Positions 7,048-13,753 of a stretch of DNA of 32,369 nt are shown piece after piece. The stretch lies in IMG/VR virus record IMGVR_UViG_3300009504_000022, positions 1 to 32,369 of that record; one strand, 5' to 3'. A program made the translations under genes and the position numbers. The notes beneath the pieces are model-generated. The model made no database searches. It saw nothing but the letters and a program-made list of their open reading frames with translations, and had not been told where the DNA came from. This DNA comes from a virus. How positions within the stretch are numbered: the stretch's first letter is position 1; the number at the start of each line of letters is the position of its first letter.

Positions 7048-7961
7048 GCAACCTCTCGCCTGCTTCGATCCTGTACGACGCCACTGGCGTCGAGAAAGGC
7101 ACGGGCGCTAACCCCGTGCGCACAGACCCCACGGGCACCACAACGCAGCCCGTGAGCGGTCCCCTGACGGACACGCAGCTCCGCGCGAGCGCGGTCCCCG
7201 TGTCCGCAGCCAGCCTTCCGCTACCTACCGGCGCAGCCACCGAGGCAACGGCGCTGACACTCCTCACGCAAGCCGACTTCGTCACGCGTACAGGCGAGGT
7301 ACAGGCTACGCCGACGGCGAACACGATCCTCGCGCGGCTCAAGGACATCTTTGACGGCATCGTCGCGAGACTCGGGACGCTCGGGCAGAAAGCGATGGCG
7401 GCGAGCACGCCCGTGGTCATCGCCAGTGACCAGAGTGCAGTGAACGCGCAGCTTACCGACGACTCCGGGGTCAAGCTCGGCGTCGACAACGGCTTCGCCA
7501 TCCCGGCAGGTACCGACGGCATTTTGGCCATGGCCACCGACTATGACGGTATTGCCCGACGTCTCAGGACGACCACCGACGGCCGGCTCATCACCAACAG
7601 CGCCGTCTCGTCGCCACCGGGAAACACCGCCGTGACGCAGGTTCACGTCGGGAACGTGTCATCCGTGACCGACAACTTCTACGTCATCCCAAACGGGGCG
7701 CAGCTCAAGATCCAGCGGTTTGCCGGTGGCGGCGAGGGCGCTATTGGTGGCAGCAAGGTCGAGATCTACTGGGCACCGAACGGCGACACTACGGGCATCG
7801 AGGTTATCCGCGTCGGCTACGTCAGCGGCAACAACTTTGAGTTTTCTCTCGACTGGGATGCGCCCGCCGTCGGCGACGGCACGCGGGCGATCATGATACG
7901 ACGGGAGCGGTTCAGCGGCGGCGGCGTCGAGCTGGCTGGCTTCTGGGATGGGTACTACTAA
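7044..7961 (+). CDS. Virion structural protein with a PVSGPLTDTQLRASAVPVS repeat-type linker
   Basis: A 305-residue protein with an ATGA overlap to the upstream gene. Residues ~33-70 contain a Pro/Val/Ser linker (QPVSGPLTDTQLRASAVPVS) followed by LPLPTGAATEATALTLL. I recognise this low-complexity pattern from many tailed-phage virion proteins, where it links globular domains. The C-terminal ~100 residues are beta-rich and aromatic (KVEIYWAPNGDTTGIEVIRV, then 'FEFSLDWDAP', ending in FWDGYY), consistent with a small beta-sandwich. No catalytic motif is seen. Adjacent genes suggest a shared appendage or decoration module, but the exact position in the virion is unknown. Confidence 0.65.
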   Translation: MSNLSPASILYDATGVEKGTGANPVRTDPTGTTTQPVSGPLTDTQLRASAVPVSAASLPLPTGAATEATALTLLTQADFVTRTGEVQATPTANTILARLKDIFDGIVARLGTLGQKAMAASTPVVIASDQSAVNAQLTDDSGVKLGVDNGFAIPAGTDGILAMATDYDGIARRLRTTTDGRLITNSAVSSPPGNTAVTQVHVGNVSSVTDNFYVIPNGAQLKIQRFAGGGEGAIGGSKVEIYWAPNGDTTGIEVIRVGYVSGNNFEFSLDWDAPAVGDGTRAIMIRRERFSGGGVELAGFWDGYY

Positions 7962-8656
7962 TGAACAACCTGTCCGTCACGTACAGCGTGTGGCGCGAGC
8001 TGGCGCTCGCGAACCCAAGCTGGGCGAAGTATCACGTCGTCAAAGGCGCGACGCGCCTCGTCGCCACTGGCGACAGTCAGATACAGCTCCTATCCGACGC
8101 CGTCGACGACGACGACGTCGACCACGCGGCGACATTCCCGACATCGGTCCTCGTCGCGCTGCGCGAGGACGCGATGGCGCTGCTCATCGGACACACACTT
8201 CCGCCAACGACCGACACACACGCCGTCGTTGTCGCCCCGACGTTTCTGCACGCCAGCGAACAGGCACGTCTGGAGGGCTTCGCACTGGAGTGTGAGCCGG
8301 ACCAGACAGCGATTCTGGACGTGGAGACGACGACGCAGCTTCTCGTTCAAGGCGGTCAGTTCTGGGCGCAGGACTGCGTACGGGGGGACAAGGCGCAGTT
8401 CGCCGTCGTCGACAAAAACGACGTGCTCGGGCTGCACACACAACTTGGCCTTCCGCTCGGCACGCCCATTGAGCTTGTGCGGTACGTCAAGGACTATCGA
8501 CTGCCGACGTCTTCGCTGTGGCGTGAGGAGATCATCATGCCCACGGTCGCGCCCGTGGCGACGGGCCTATTTATGCGCACGATCTACGAGGCTGCGTCCG
8601 GTGGCGGCACACGGCATCTCGGCGTTCTCTACCGCTGGTACATCGGAGGTGCATGA
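7961..8656 (+). CDS. Virion-region protein of unknown function
   Basis: A 231-residue protein whose ATG shares one base with the preceding TAA (TAATG). It has mixed alpha/beta predicted content, with an Asp-rich loop near residue 50 (DAVDDDDVDH). A later segment 'FLHASEQARLEGFALECEPD' looks like part of a beta-jelly-roll or C-type adhesive domain. The C-terminus 'RHLGVLYRWYIGGA' is hydrophobic and beta, as at an oligomer interface. No known motif was recognised. It is coupled to both neighbours and so belongs to the same operon. Confidence 0.55.
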   Translation: MNNLSVTYSVWRELALANPSWAKYHVVKGATRLVATGDSQIQLLSDAVDDDDVDHAATFPTSVLVALREDAMALLIGHTLPPTTDTHAVVVAPTFLHASEQARLEGFALECEPDQTAILDVETTTQLLVQGGQFWAQDCVRGDKAQFAVVDKNDVLGLHTQLGLPLGTPIELVRYVKDYRLPTSSLWREEIIMPTVAPVATGLFMRTIYEAASGGGTRHLGVLYRWYIGGA

Positions 8657-8826
8657 TGTCGGAACCCGTGATCAAGGTCGTCGAGGTCGGTGCTGACGGG
8701 AAGACCGTGGACAAGTCCGGTGCTCCCGTCGCGAAGGTGCGCGCGACCGACACCCTGACTCCAGAACAGATTCAGGAAGTGATTATCAAAACGCAGAAGA
8801 AGCTAAGGGCAAGTCATGCAACGTGA
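8656..8826 (+). CDS. Small 56-aa protein overlapping the patatin gene
   Basis: Frame MSEPVIKVVEVGADGKTVDK and onward, ending at TGA 8824-8826. GGAGG at 8645-8649 lies 6 nt before ATG 8656; ATG 8653 is only 3 nt away and less likely. The start overlaps the upstream stop (TGATG), and the stop runs 11 bp into the patatin gene. The sequence is basic and mixed: a short beta hairpin, then a helix (TPEQIQEVIIKTQKK). Length and coupling suggest a small adaptor or accessory protein, but no function can be assigned. It is short enough to be missed by common ORF length cut-offs. The strong ribosome binding site and filled gap argue that it is real. Confidence 0.6.
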   Translation: MSEPVIKVVEVGADGKTVDKSGAPVAKVRATDTLTPEQIQEVIIKTQKKLRASHAT

Positions 8827-9637
8827 GCAAGTCGACGTCGTCGTCGCAGGTGGTGCGTCGCACGTAGTAACGCTCGCCGCAGGGCTGAGTACGCTCTCGA
8901 CGATCGTGGACATTGTGAGTGTGGGCGGGGCGTCTGCTGGCGCCATCTCTGCGGCTGCGGAAGCATTCGCTGTTCCCGTCCACAAGCAGAAGGCTCTCCT
9001 GAAAAAAGTGCTGACGCGCGACTACCTGAAGGATCGAGCCTGGAATCCGCTCGACCGTTACGGTCTCTACGCGGGCGACAACCTCTACAAAGAGTTGAAG
9101 GACCTCTTTGGTGGCAAGACGATGGGCGAGGCACTCATCCCGCTGCGCGTCGTGGTCTGCGACCTTTGGACGAGGCAGCCGGTCGTCATCGAGGGTGGAC
9201 CCGGCTGCAACCCCGAGCACGCGAAGCTGAAGGTTGTGGACGCACTGCGCTGCTCGGCAGCGATCCCCGTCTTCTTCAAGGCGTGGACTCTTCCAGAATG
9301 GCGAGGCAACCGGCTCTTCGTGGACGGCGGCACTGCCGCGAACTTCGCTATGGGTATGTTCGATGACAGCCCCCGTCGCACCATCGGCTTGCGCCTCACG
9401 CCTGCGCCGATGGACGACGTGAAGCCGGTGAGGAGCCTCGTGGCGTTTTGTGAAGCCGTTGCCTCACTCGTGCTTTGGGCTTCCGACAACGCGCACATAT
9501 CGAGGAAGCGGTATGCCGATGTCATTTCGCTTCCGCAGATCGGCAGCGGTCTCAACTTCAACCTGACGGATGAGGTGTTCGAGGAGAGGTGGGCGGCTGG
9601 AGTAGCAGGGGTGCCCGGGGCTCAGTTTCTCCTATAG
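8816..9637 (+). CDS. Patatin-like phospholipase / lipid acyl hydrolase
   Basis: A 273-residue protein with the patatin signature. The nucleophile elbow G-x-S-x-G is GGASAG with Ser40 central. The second dyad residue lies in 'RLFVDGGTAANFAMG' (Asp170, DGG). The N-terminal Gly-rich loop (VVVAGGAS, residues 8-15) sits where the oxyanion hole is formed. 'ALRCSAAIPVFFKAW' (143-157) matches the conserved ASxAxPxxF helix before the Asp. Both catalytic residues are present, so it is predicted active on phospholipid or acyl esters via a Ser-Asp dyad. It has no signal peptide or TM segment. It is shorter than many bacterial patatins but retains the core. Its location in a virion operon is unusual. It could be a virion component for membrane penetration, a host-membrane or lysis effector, or cargo. 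Confidence 0.85.
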   Translation: MQREQVDVVVAGGASHVVTLAAGLSTLSTIVDIVSVGGASAGAISAAAEAFAVPVHKQKALLKKVLTRDYLKDRAWNPLDRYGLYAGDNLYKELKDLFGGKTMGEALIPLRVVVCDLWTRQPVVIEGGPGCNPEHAKLKVVDALRCSAAIPVFFKAWTLPEWRGNRLFVDGGTAANFAMGMFDDSPRRTIGLRLTPAPMDDVKPVRSLVAFCEAVASLVLWASDNAHISRKRYADVISLPQIGSGLNFNLTDEVFEERWAAGVAGVPGAQFLL

Positions 9638-9666
9638 GCTGGGGTACACCGGCACTCGGGGGTTTC

Positions 9667-9945
9667 ATGGTCGACAGTCTCGGGATCAAGGACATACTCG
9701 AAGCCATTCAAACGGGTGGTCCGTGGACGTTGCTGATCGGCGCAGGTTGGGTGGTCCGGTATCTCTACCAGGGGCGCGAAGGCGACCGAGACAGGCACGA
9801 CGCTGAGAAGCAGAAACTCAACGATCGCTTGATCGGAATGGCTGAGAAGCAGAACGAAGTTCTGGAAAAGGCGACACACAACCAAGTCCTGCTGTTGGAG
9901 GCGGTCCAAAGGGCTCGCCTCCCGAACGACGGAAGGCACTCATGA
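9667..9945 (+). CDS. Small protein with one TM segment and a coiled coil (holin-like topology)
   Basis: A 92-residue protein from ATG 9667. The frame stays open back to GTG 9589, but that start would lie inside the patatin gene. Residues ~17-35 ('GGPWTLLIGAGWVVRYLYQG') form one plausible membrane segment. Residues ~40-84 (DRDRHDAEKQKLNDRLIGMA and following) are an amphipathic coiled coil. This topology, together with adjacency to a phospholipase, recalls small holin or spanin-like proteins, but no family was recognised and no endolysin is visible in the window. It ends in an ATGA overlap with the next gene, so all three are probably co-translated. One motif copy (TTCTGGAAAAG, 9860-9870) is read as Leu-Glu-Lys. 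Confidence 0.6.
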   Translation: MVDSLGIKDILEAIQTGGPWTLLIGAGWVVRYLYQGREGDRDRHDAEKQKLNDRLIGMAEKQNEVLEKATHNQVLLLEAVQRARLPNDGRHS

Positions 9946-10361
9946 TTTTTTTCAGCAAGAAGAAGAAGAAGGATTCGCCGTCCCCCCGCTCCCCCTTTAC
10001 CGACGAAACGACGCTCGGGAACATCCTGATGCAGATGCGCGTCATCACACGGGCGCAGCTCCTTACAGCGATCGGGCGGAAGGCCCAGCACGATGACATG
10101 CTCCTCGGCGCGTTGCTGAAGGAGCTAGGCTTCTGCTCCGACGCGCAGGTCGCAAAGGCGCTCACGCTCCAAGCGAAGATGCGCTCCGGTGATGTCGGAG
10201 ACGCGGCGATGGAGATGATGGAGCTGCGTTTGGAATCGTTTGGTGCTCGCGAAGACCAGCTCACCGAGGCAATCCAGAAGCGGAACGAAGAGGTGCGTGG
10301 GCACGGCGAGCAGGCGGGCGTCTGGCTCGTCCCATTCTCACCGGAGACGATGAAGTCGTGA
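9942..10361 (+). CDS. Protein with a GspE/MshE N-terminal (MshEN)-like domain
   Basis: A 139-residue protein. After a Lys-rich N-terminus (FFSKKKKKD), residues ~25-83 contain two successive motifs of the type 'LG.iL...g.it..qL..Ai..q': LGNILMQMRVITRAQLLTAI, then 'LLGALLKELGFCSDAQVAKAL'. This is the pattern of the N-terminal domain of type II secretion/type IV pilus ATPases (GspE, PilB; MshEN, known in some members to bind c-di-GMP). No ATPase domain follows, so it is a free-standing module. The C-terminus (LTEAIQKRNEEVRGH and following) is helical. The role is unknown; ATGA and GTGA overlaps tie it to both neighbours. The similarity is by eye. Confidence 0.6.
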   Translation: MIFFSKKKKKDSPSPRSPFTDETTLGNILMQMRVITRAQLLTAIGRKAQHDDMLLGALLKELGFCSDAQVAKALTLQAKMRSGDVGDAAMEMMELRLESFGAREDQLTEAIQKRNEEVRGHGEQAGVWLVPFSPETMKS

Positions 10362-10882
10362 TTGAAGGTGTCGTAGGTTCTCCACTGCTGTTGGAGGTCG
10401 CGCTTGCTGACGGCGTGGAGACTCGGTTTCCGCGCGCCCGCATTTACGACGCTGCTGGTGTTTTCCAGATAGACGTGGACCTCACGCATACGGCGGACGG
10501 GTTCTACCAAGGGCTGTGGACGGCAGGTCCCGCCGCACAATATGTGGCGCACTACACCGTGTTCTCAGACGCGCCCCGCACGGTGGTGGACCCTTCCTAC
10601 GACCGAGTTCTCGACCACATTCAGATCCGCGCGCTGGATCAGGACTTCTCTTTCCAGAAGCTCCTTGGTCACCTTGGTGAAAACATGCGTGATGACGTCC
10701 TCACGTATGACATCAACAGCCGCCCGCTCACCATGCGCCGGCGCATCTTCGCCACGAAGGCGGCTGCCCTAGCAAGCACGCCCGGTAGCACGGGCGAGGG
10801 TGAGATCCTGACCATCACGGTCGCAGCGGCGCACATCGACGCCGCGAAGTGGGAAACGCTCGTGATGGTGCGGGAGCCATGA
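10358..10882 (+). CDS. Virion-region protein with an N-terminal Ig-like domain
   Basis: A 174-residue protein that starts at GTG 10358 inside a GTGA overlap with the preceding stop. Residues ~5-70 look like one beta-sandwich ('LEVALADGVETRFPRARIYD', then QIDVDLTHTADGFYQGLW), followed by a helix-rich part (DFSFQKLLGHLGENMRDD). The end (GEGEILTITVAAAHIDAAKW) is again beta. The N-terminal pattern of a Gly-rich strand pair preceding an 'H..DG.Y' loop recalls small virion proteins that carry a charge-and-Ig-like module in phage operons. Function is unknown. Two copies of the dispersed motif (10461-10469, 10651-10660) lie in the Phe-Gln phase. Confidence 0.55.
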   Translation: MIEGVVGSPLLLEVALADGVETRFPRARIYDAAGVFQIDVDLTHTADGFYQGLWTAGPAAQYVAHYTVFSDAPRTVVDPSYDRVLDHIQIRALDQDFSFQKLLGHLGENMRDDVLTYDINSRPLTMRRRIFATKAAALASTPGSTGEGEILTITVAAAHIDAAKWETLVMVREP

Positions 10883-11169
10883 GCGTATCTGGGCGCTTCA
10901 CGCTGGGGTGGCTTGACGACGCCTCTACCGTCATCGTCAACGTCTACCCAACGGCGGTGATCGCTGCGAAGCTCCTGGGGGACACCCCGCTGGTGGCGTT
11001 GCTGAGCTTGCCGCCTGCGTTTTCAGCGACGTGGCTGGCCGACGCACTTCTGGAAGCCGTGGTAGGACTGGATGCCGCGTTCGCGGCGACCGTGGGGCCG
11101 GACGCCACGCTTCAGGCTACCATCGAACCGGGCAGCGGCTTCACGGCGATCCTGTCCTGCGGAGAGTAG
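10879..11169 (+). CDS. Small hydrophobic virion-region protein, unknown function
   Basis: A 96-residue protein; ATG 10879 overlaps the preceding stop (ATGA). ATG 10849 is in frame but lies inside the upstream gene. The sequence is rich in Ala, Leu, Val and Thr, with alternating short strands ('FTLGWLDDASTVIVNVYPT', then AAFAATVGPDATLQATIEPG). The Leu/Ala-rich middle (KLLGDTPLVALLSLPPAFS) could be mistaken for a membrane span but contains several Pro and Asp residues. It may be a small beta-barrel decoration protein. I do not recognise the family. The motif copy at 11048-11056 (TTCTGGAAG) lies inside and is a full CTTC/GAAG dyad. Confidence 0.5.
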   Translation: MSVSGRFTLGWLDDASTVIVNVYPTAVIAAKLLGDTPLVALLSLPPAFSATWLADALLEAVVGLDAAFAATVGPDATLQATIEPGSGFTAILSCGE

Positions 11170-11171
11170 AG

Positions 11172-11819
11172 ATGGCGAAGAAAGAAGTCACGCTCTCACT
11201 TGTCCTCGGGGATAGCGAGGATTTCCTCGTCACTGTCACTGACGATACGGCGCCGGTACCCCTCAAGATCGACCTCTCGGTGGCGGTTGACGGTACCGCA
11301 TCGCGCCCCGCCATCGTCCGATTCGCCGTCAAGAAGACGCCCGCCACCATGGACAACCCGGAGGCGCTTGTTTTCAAAACGAGCTACTTCGACGACCAGC
11401 TCCCGCTCCTCGCACAAGTCGGGGCTACGCTCGGGCAGTGCCGCCTCTTGCTCGACAAGCCGGACACGGACGACGCAGCGGCGGGCGACTACCGCTACGA
11501 CTTGGAGGTCACGCGCCAGGACGCCGCGCGCGTGGGTGCGAGCGGTGTGGGGATGGTCGCTGTGACGGCGGACAGCGTCGTTGTCACCGGCACAGGGACC
11601 GCGTTCCAGAAGGCGAAGGTCGGTGACGTCCTGCAACCGCTCGGGGTTTTGAACACCAAGCCCGTCAAGATCGTGAGCATTGCGAGTGCTACGAGCCTGG
11701 AGGTCGAGGCCCCCATCTTCCAGACCGAGGCGAACGTCCCGTTTGAGCTGCGGCGAGGAAAGCACAAGACCGCCGCGCGTGGCCCCTTCGTCCTCATCCA
11801 GAGCGTCGTTTCGCAGTAG
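11172..11819 (+). CDS. Beta-rich virion-region protein, unknown function
   Basis: A 215-residue protein from ATG 11172, two bases after the previous stop, with GGAG upstream; the same frame extends further back but inside the preceding gene. The N-terminal ~115 residues read as an Ig-like or charge-recognition fold ('VTLSLVLGDSEDFLVTVTDD', then 'RYDLEVTRQDAARV'), similar to phage proteins that describe a small accessory beta domain. Residues ~135-190 ('SVVVTGTGTAFQKAKVGDVL', then LEVEAPIFQTEANVPF) are a second beta module typical of a C-terminal virion domain. Three motif copies fall in or around its 3' part (11604, 11718, 11824). No enzymatic motif. Confidence 0.55.
   Translation: MAKKEVTLSLVLGDSEDFLVTVTDDTAPVPLKIDLSVAVDGTASRPAIVRFAVKKTPATMDNPEALVFKTSYFDDQLPLLAQVGATLGQCRLLLDKPDTDDAAAGDYRYDLEVTRQDAARVGASGVGMVAVTADSVVVTGTGTAFQKAKVGDVLQPLGVLNTKPVKIVSIASATSLEVEAPIFQTEANVPFELRRGKHKTAARGPFVLIQSVVSQ
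11366..11384 (+). repeat. Palindrome of the TTTTCAAAAC family
   Basis: A 19-bp inverted repeat centred on C11375: GCTTGTTTT and AAAACGAGC with one G-T pair. The core GTTTTCAAAAC is A/T-rich in a GC-rich gene. Related cores occur at 15471, 19037 and 29709. Confidence 0.5.
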
Positions 11820-11823
11820 GAGG

Positions 11824-11832
11824 TTTTCCAGA
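11824..11832 (+). repeat. Dispersed dyad motif spanning a 12-bp gap
   Basis: TTTTCCAGA fills the gap between the genes at 11172 and 11832; its last base is the A of the next ATG. The Shine-Dalgarno (AGGAGG, about 11818-11823) lies just upstream, so here the motif occupies the spacer. Confidence 0.7.
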
Positions 11833-12890
11833 TGGCGCCAAGCACCAAGTATCCCGGTCGCGTGTACTTCTACGCGCAGAATCCCGAGGACCTCATCGCT
11901 GCGGGCTACGACTCGTTGCGCGTCGAGCGGCGCAAGGACTTTGCCTCGCCATTCGTGAAGCTCACGAAGGGGGACAAGGTGGGGGAGCTGCGGCTCGCCC
12001 CAGGGCGGAACAACTATCACTTCACCGACAATGTCTCTGCCGACGGTACGACGGGCGCGGACACCACGACCGAGTACCGCGCTGTGATCCAGAACAGCGA
12101 GGACCCTGGCACACCTGTCGACCTGCCCCAGCCTGTGCAAAAGGCGGTGAGCCTCGATTTCGAGATGGTGCTCACGGTGCAAGAGCTGCGGGACATCTAC
12201 CTGTGGGGGCAGGAGAGGTCCCTCGTCAGAGACGACGGGAGGGAGATCCCCGACTATGTGATGGTGCACTACATCCGGTATGGCATCGCGAAGGTCGAGC
12301 GCATGCTCAACATCTCGGTTCTGCCAACACTGATTCTGGAAAAACACGACTACATGCGCGAGAACGGTGTCGCGCGCGGTGAGTACCTGTTCTTCTCTCT
12401 CGATCAGTTCCCCGTCATCGACATCGAGAGTGTGGCGCTCGTCCTCCCTGGCTCCCCCCGGCGGGAGTACCCGAAGGAGTGGTTCCGCTGGCACGCTGAC
12501 GATGGGCAGCTCTTTCTCGTGCCTTCGGCTCTCGGCGTCGCGCCTTCGGCGACCGGGGTGCCTATGTCGCCCCGGCGCTTGATTCCAGATGCGTACGAGA
12601 TCACGTACTACGCGGGTTTCGACCCTGCGCGCTTGCCCCCCGAGCTGAAGGACGCTGTGGGAAAAGAAGCGGCAGGAGGCCCCCTGAACATCGGCGGTGA
12701 CTTGCTACTTGGTGCGGGTATCGCGTCGTCGAGCCTTTCACTCGACGGGCTTTCGCAGTCGATCAACACCACGTCCTCGGCGACGAACGCCGGCTACGGG
12801 GCTAGGTTGATTCAGTACGAGAAGGAGCTGAAGACGCTCTACAAGGTGCTCTTGCCGTACTACCGTGGGCTGAAAATGCGTGTTGCGTGA
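11832..12890 (+). CDS. Neck / head-tail connector-type structural protein (candidate)
   Basis: A 352-residue protein with a strong AGGAGG about 9 nt before ATG. The first half contains 'YFYAQNPEDLIAAGYDSLRV' and a linker rich in Asp/Thr. The middle ('DYVMVHYIRYGIAKVERML') is helical, then a beta segment (EYLFFSLDQFPVIDIESVAL). Near the C-terminus (residues ~260-345) comes 'LPPELKDAVGKEAAGGPLNI' and a Ser/Leu-rich stretch 'SSSLSLDGLSQSINTTSSA', then an amphipathic helix ending the protein. The pattern of a Gly/Ser-rich stretch before a long C-terminal helix is known from proteins of the capsid-to-tail joining region of large phages. That, plus position just before other neck genes, supports a connector role, though not proven. 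Confidence 0.55.
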   Translation: MAPSTKYPGRVYFYAQNPEDLIAAGYDSLRVERRKDFASPFVKLTKGDKVGELRLAPGRNNYHFTDNVSADGTTGADTTTEYRAVIQNSEDPGTPVDLPQPVQKAVSLDFEMVLTVQELRDIYLWGQERSLVRDDGREIPDYVMVHYIRYGIAKVERMLNISVLPTLILEKHDYMRENGVARGEYLFFSLDQFPVIDIESVALVLPGSPRREYPKEWFRWHADDGQLFLVPSALGVAPSATGVPMSPRRLIPDAYEITYYAGFDPARLPPELKDAVGKEAAGGPLNIGGDLLLGAGIASSSLSLDGLSQSINTTSSATNAGYGARLIQYEKELKTLYKVLLPYYRGLKMRVA

Positions 12891-12895
12891 GCGTG

Positions 12896-12908
12896 CGCTA
12901 GCCTAGCG
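12896..12908 (+). promoter_or_regulatory. Small hairpin upstream of the 12911 start
   Basis: CGCTA and TAGCG pair around GCC in the 20-bp gap, ending 2 nt before ATG 12911. No other clear Shine-Dalgarno is visible there. The stem is only 5 bp, so any regulatory role is weakly supported. Confidence 0.3.
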
Positions 12909-12910
12909 AG

Positions 12911-13753
12911 ATGCCCGAGCCTCTCGACAACGCCTTCAGCGTCTACCCGCAGGCCGGGTCGCCATCGGAGAAGTTCGCGCGCACCGACTTCCGTACGTCG
13001 GGCACAGAAGACGCGACCGAGTTCGAGACGTTGATTGAGACGAAGTGTCCGCGCCTCGCGTGGGCACGAGCTTCGATCTGCTCGTGTAAGGGCTTCAACG
13101 ATCAAACGGAGCAGACAAACCCCGACTGTCCGAAGTGCAACGGGCTTGGCTGGCGCTACTACCGCCCCGTCGACTACTGCGTCGACGTGGGGCGGATCGG
13201 AGCCCTTGACGAGCTTCAGACGTCTATTCTGGAAAAGGCGAACGCGGTGGTCGTACGCGGGCTCATGGTAGGGCTTGCGGCTTCCCCCGACATCTTCAAT
13301 GCGCTCGGGAAGTGGGCTCTCGGTTCTGGAACGCTGACGATGCGTCCGCGCAATCGCGTCGGATACTACGATCGCATCATCCAGCTTGACGTCGTCGACA
13401 CGTTCTCCGAGGTCATCACTGTCGATGGTGCGGGCATCCCCACGCGCTATCCGATGCACAGCCTCAACTTCATCGCGTCCGTGGACGCTGAGTTCTCGAA
13501 CGACGATGTCACGCTCTTCGGCGACGGTACGCTGCGGTGGAAGACGGGGCGCATGCCTGTGGTGGGCACGCGCGTCACCCTCAGTTACATGCACCATCCC
13601 GCGTGGGTCGTCATCGAATACCTGAATGTCAACCGCACCTCGCTCCTGAAGCTGCGCAACCCCGCACCGCAGACACCGCAGGGCGACACACAGCATCTTC
13701 CGCTTCGCGTGCTCGTGCGGCGCGAGCATCTCCCGATGGACCCCACCGAGTGA
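12911..13753 (+). CDS. Neck / head-closure protein with a cysteine cluster (candidate)
   Basis: A 280-residue protein. The notable feature is a Cys cluster: Cys46, Cys57-x-Cys59, then Cys73-x2-Cys76 in 'NPDCPKCNGLGWRYY'. The CPKCNGLGW knuckle resembles DnaJ-type zinc motifs, so a structural zinc site is likely. Such knuckles recur in phage head-tail joining proteins of comparable size. The C-terminal half is beta-rich (LNFIASVDAEFSNDDVTLFG, then 'RVTLSYMHHPAWVVIEYLNV'). It overlaps the next gene by GTGA and follows the preceding gene by 20 bp. The zinc-binding prediction is by motif; the neck role is by position. Confidence 0.6.
   Translation: MPEPLDNAFSVYPQAGSPSEKFARTDFRTSGTEDATEFETLIETKCPRLAWARASICSCKGFNDQTEQTNPDCPKCNGLGWRYYRPVDYCVDVGRIGALDELQTSILEKANAVVVRGLMVGLAASPDIFNALGKWALGSGTLTMRPRNRVGYYDRIIQLDVVDTFSEVITVDGAGIPTRYPMHSLNFIASVDAEFSNDDVTLFGDGTLRWKTGRMPVVGTRVTLSYMHHPAWVVIEYLNVNRTSLLKLRNPAPQTPQGDTQHLPLRVLVRREHLPMDPTE

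Noticed and set aside
11196-12494. A 432-codon open frame on the minus strand
   Set aside because: It spans two + strand genes and their junction with no start signal. Long antisense frames are common with this GC bias.
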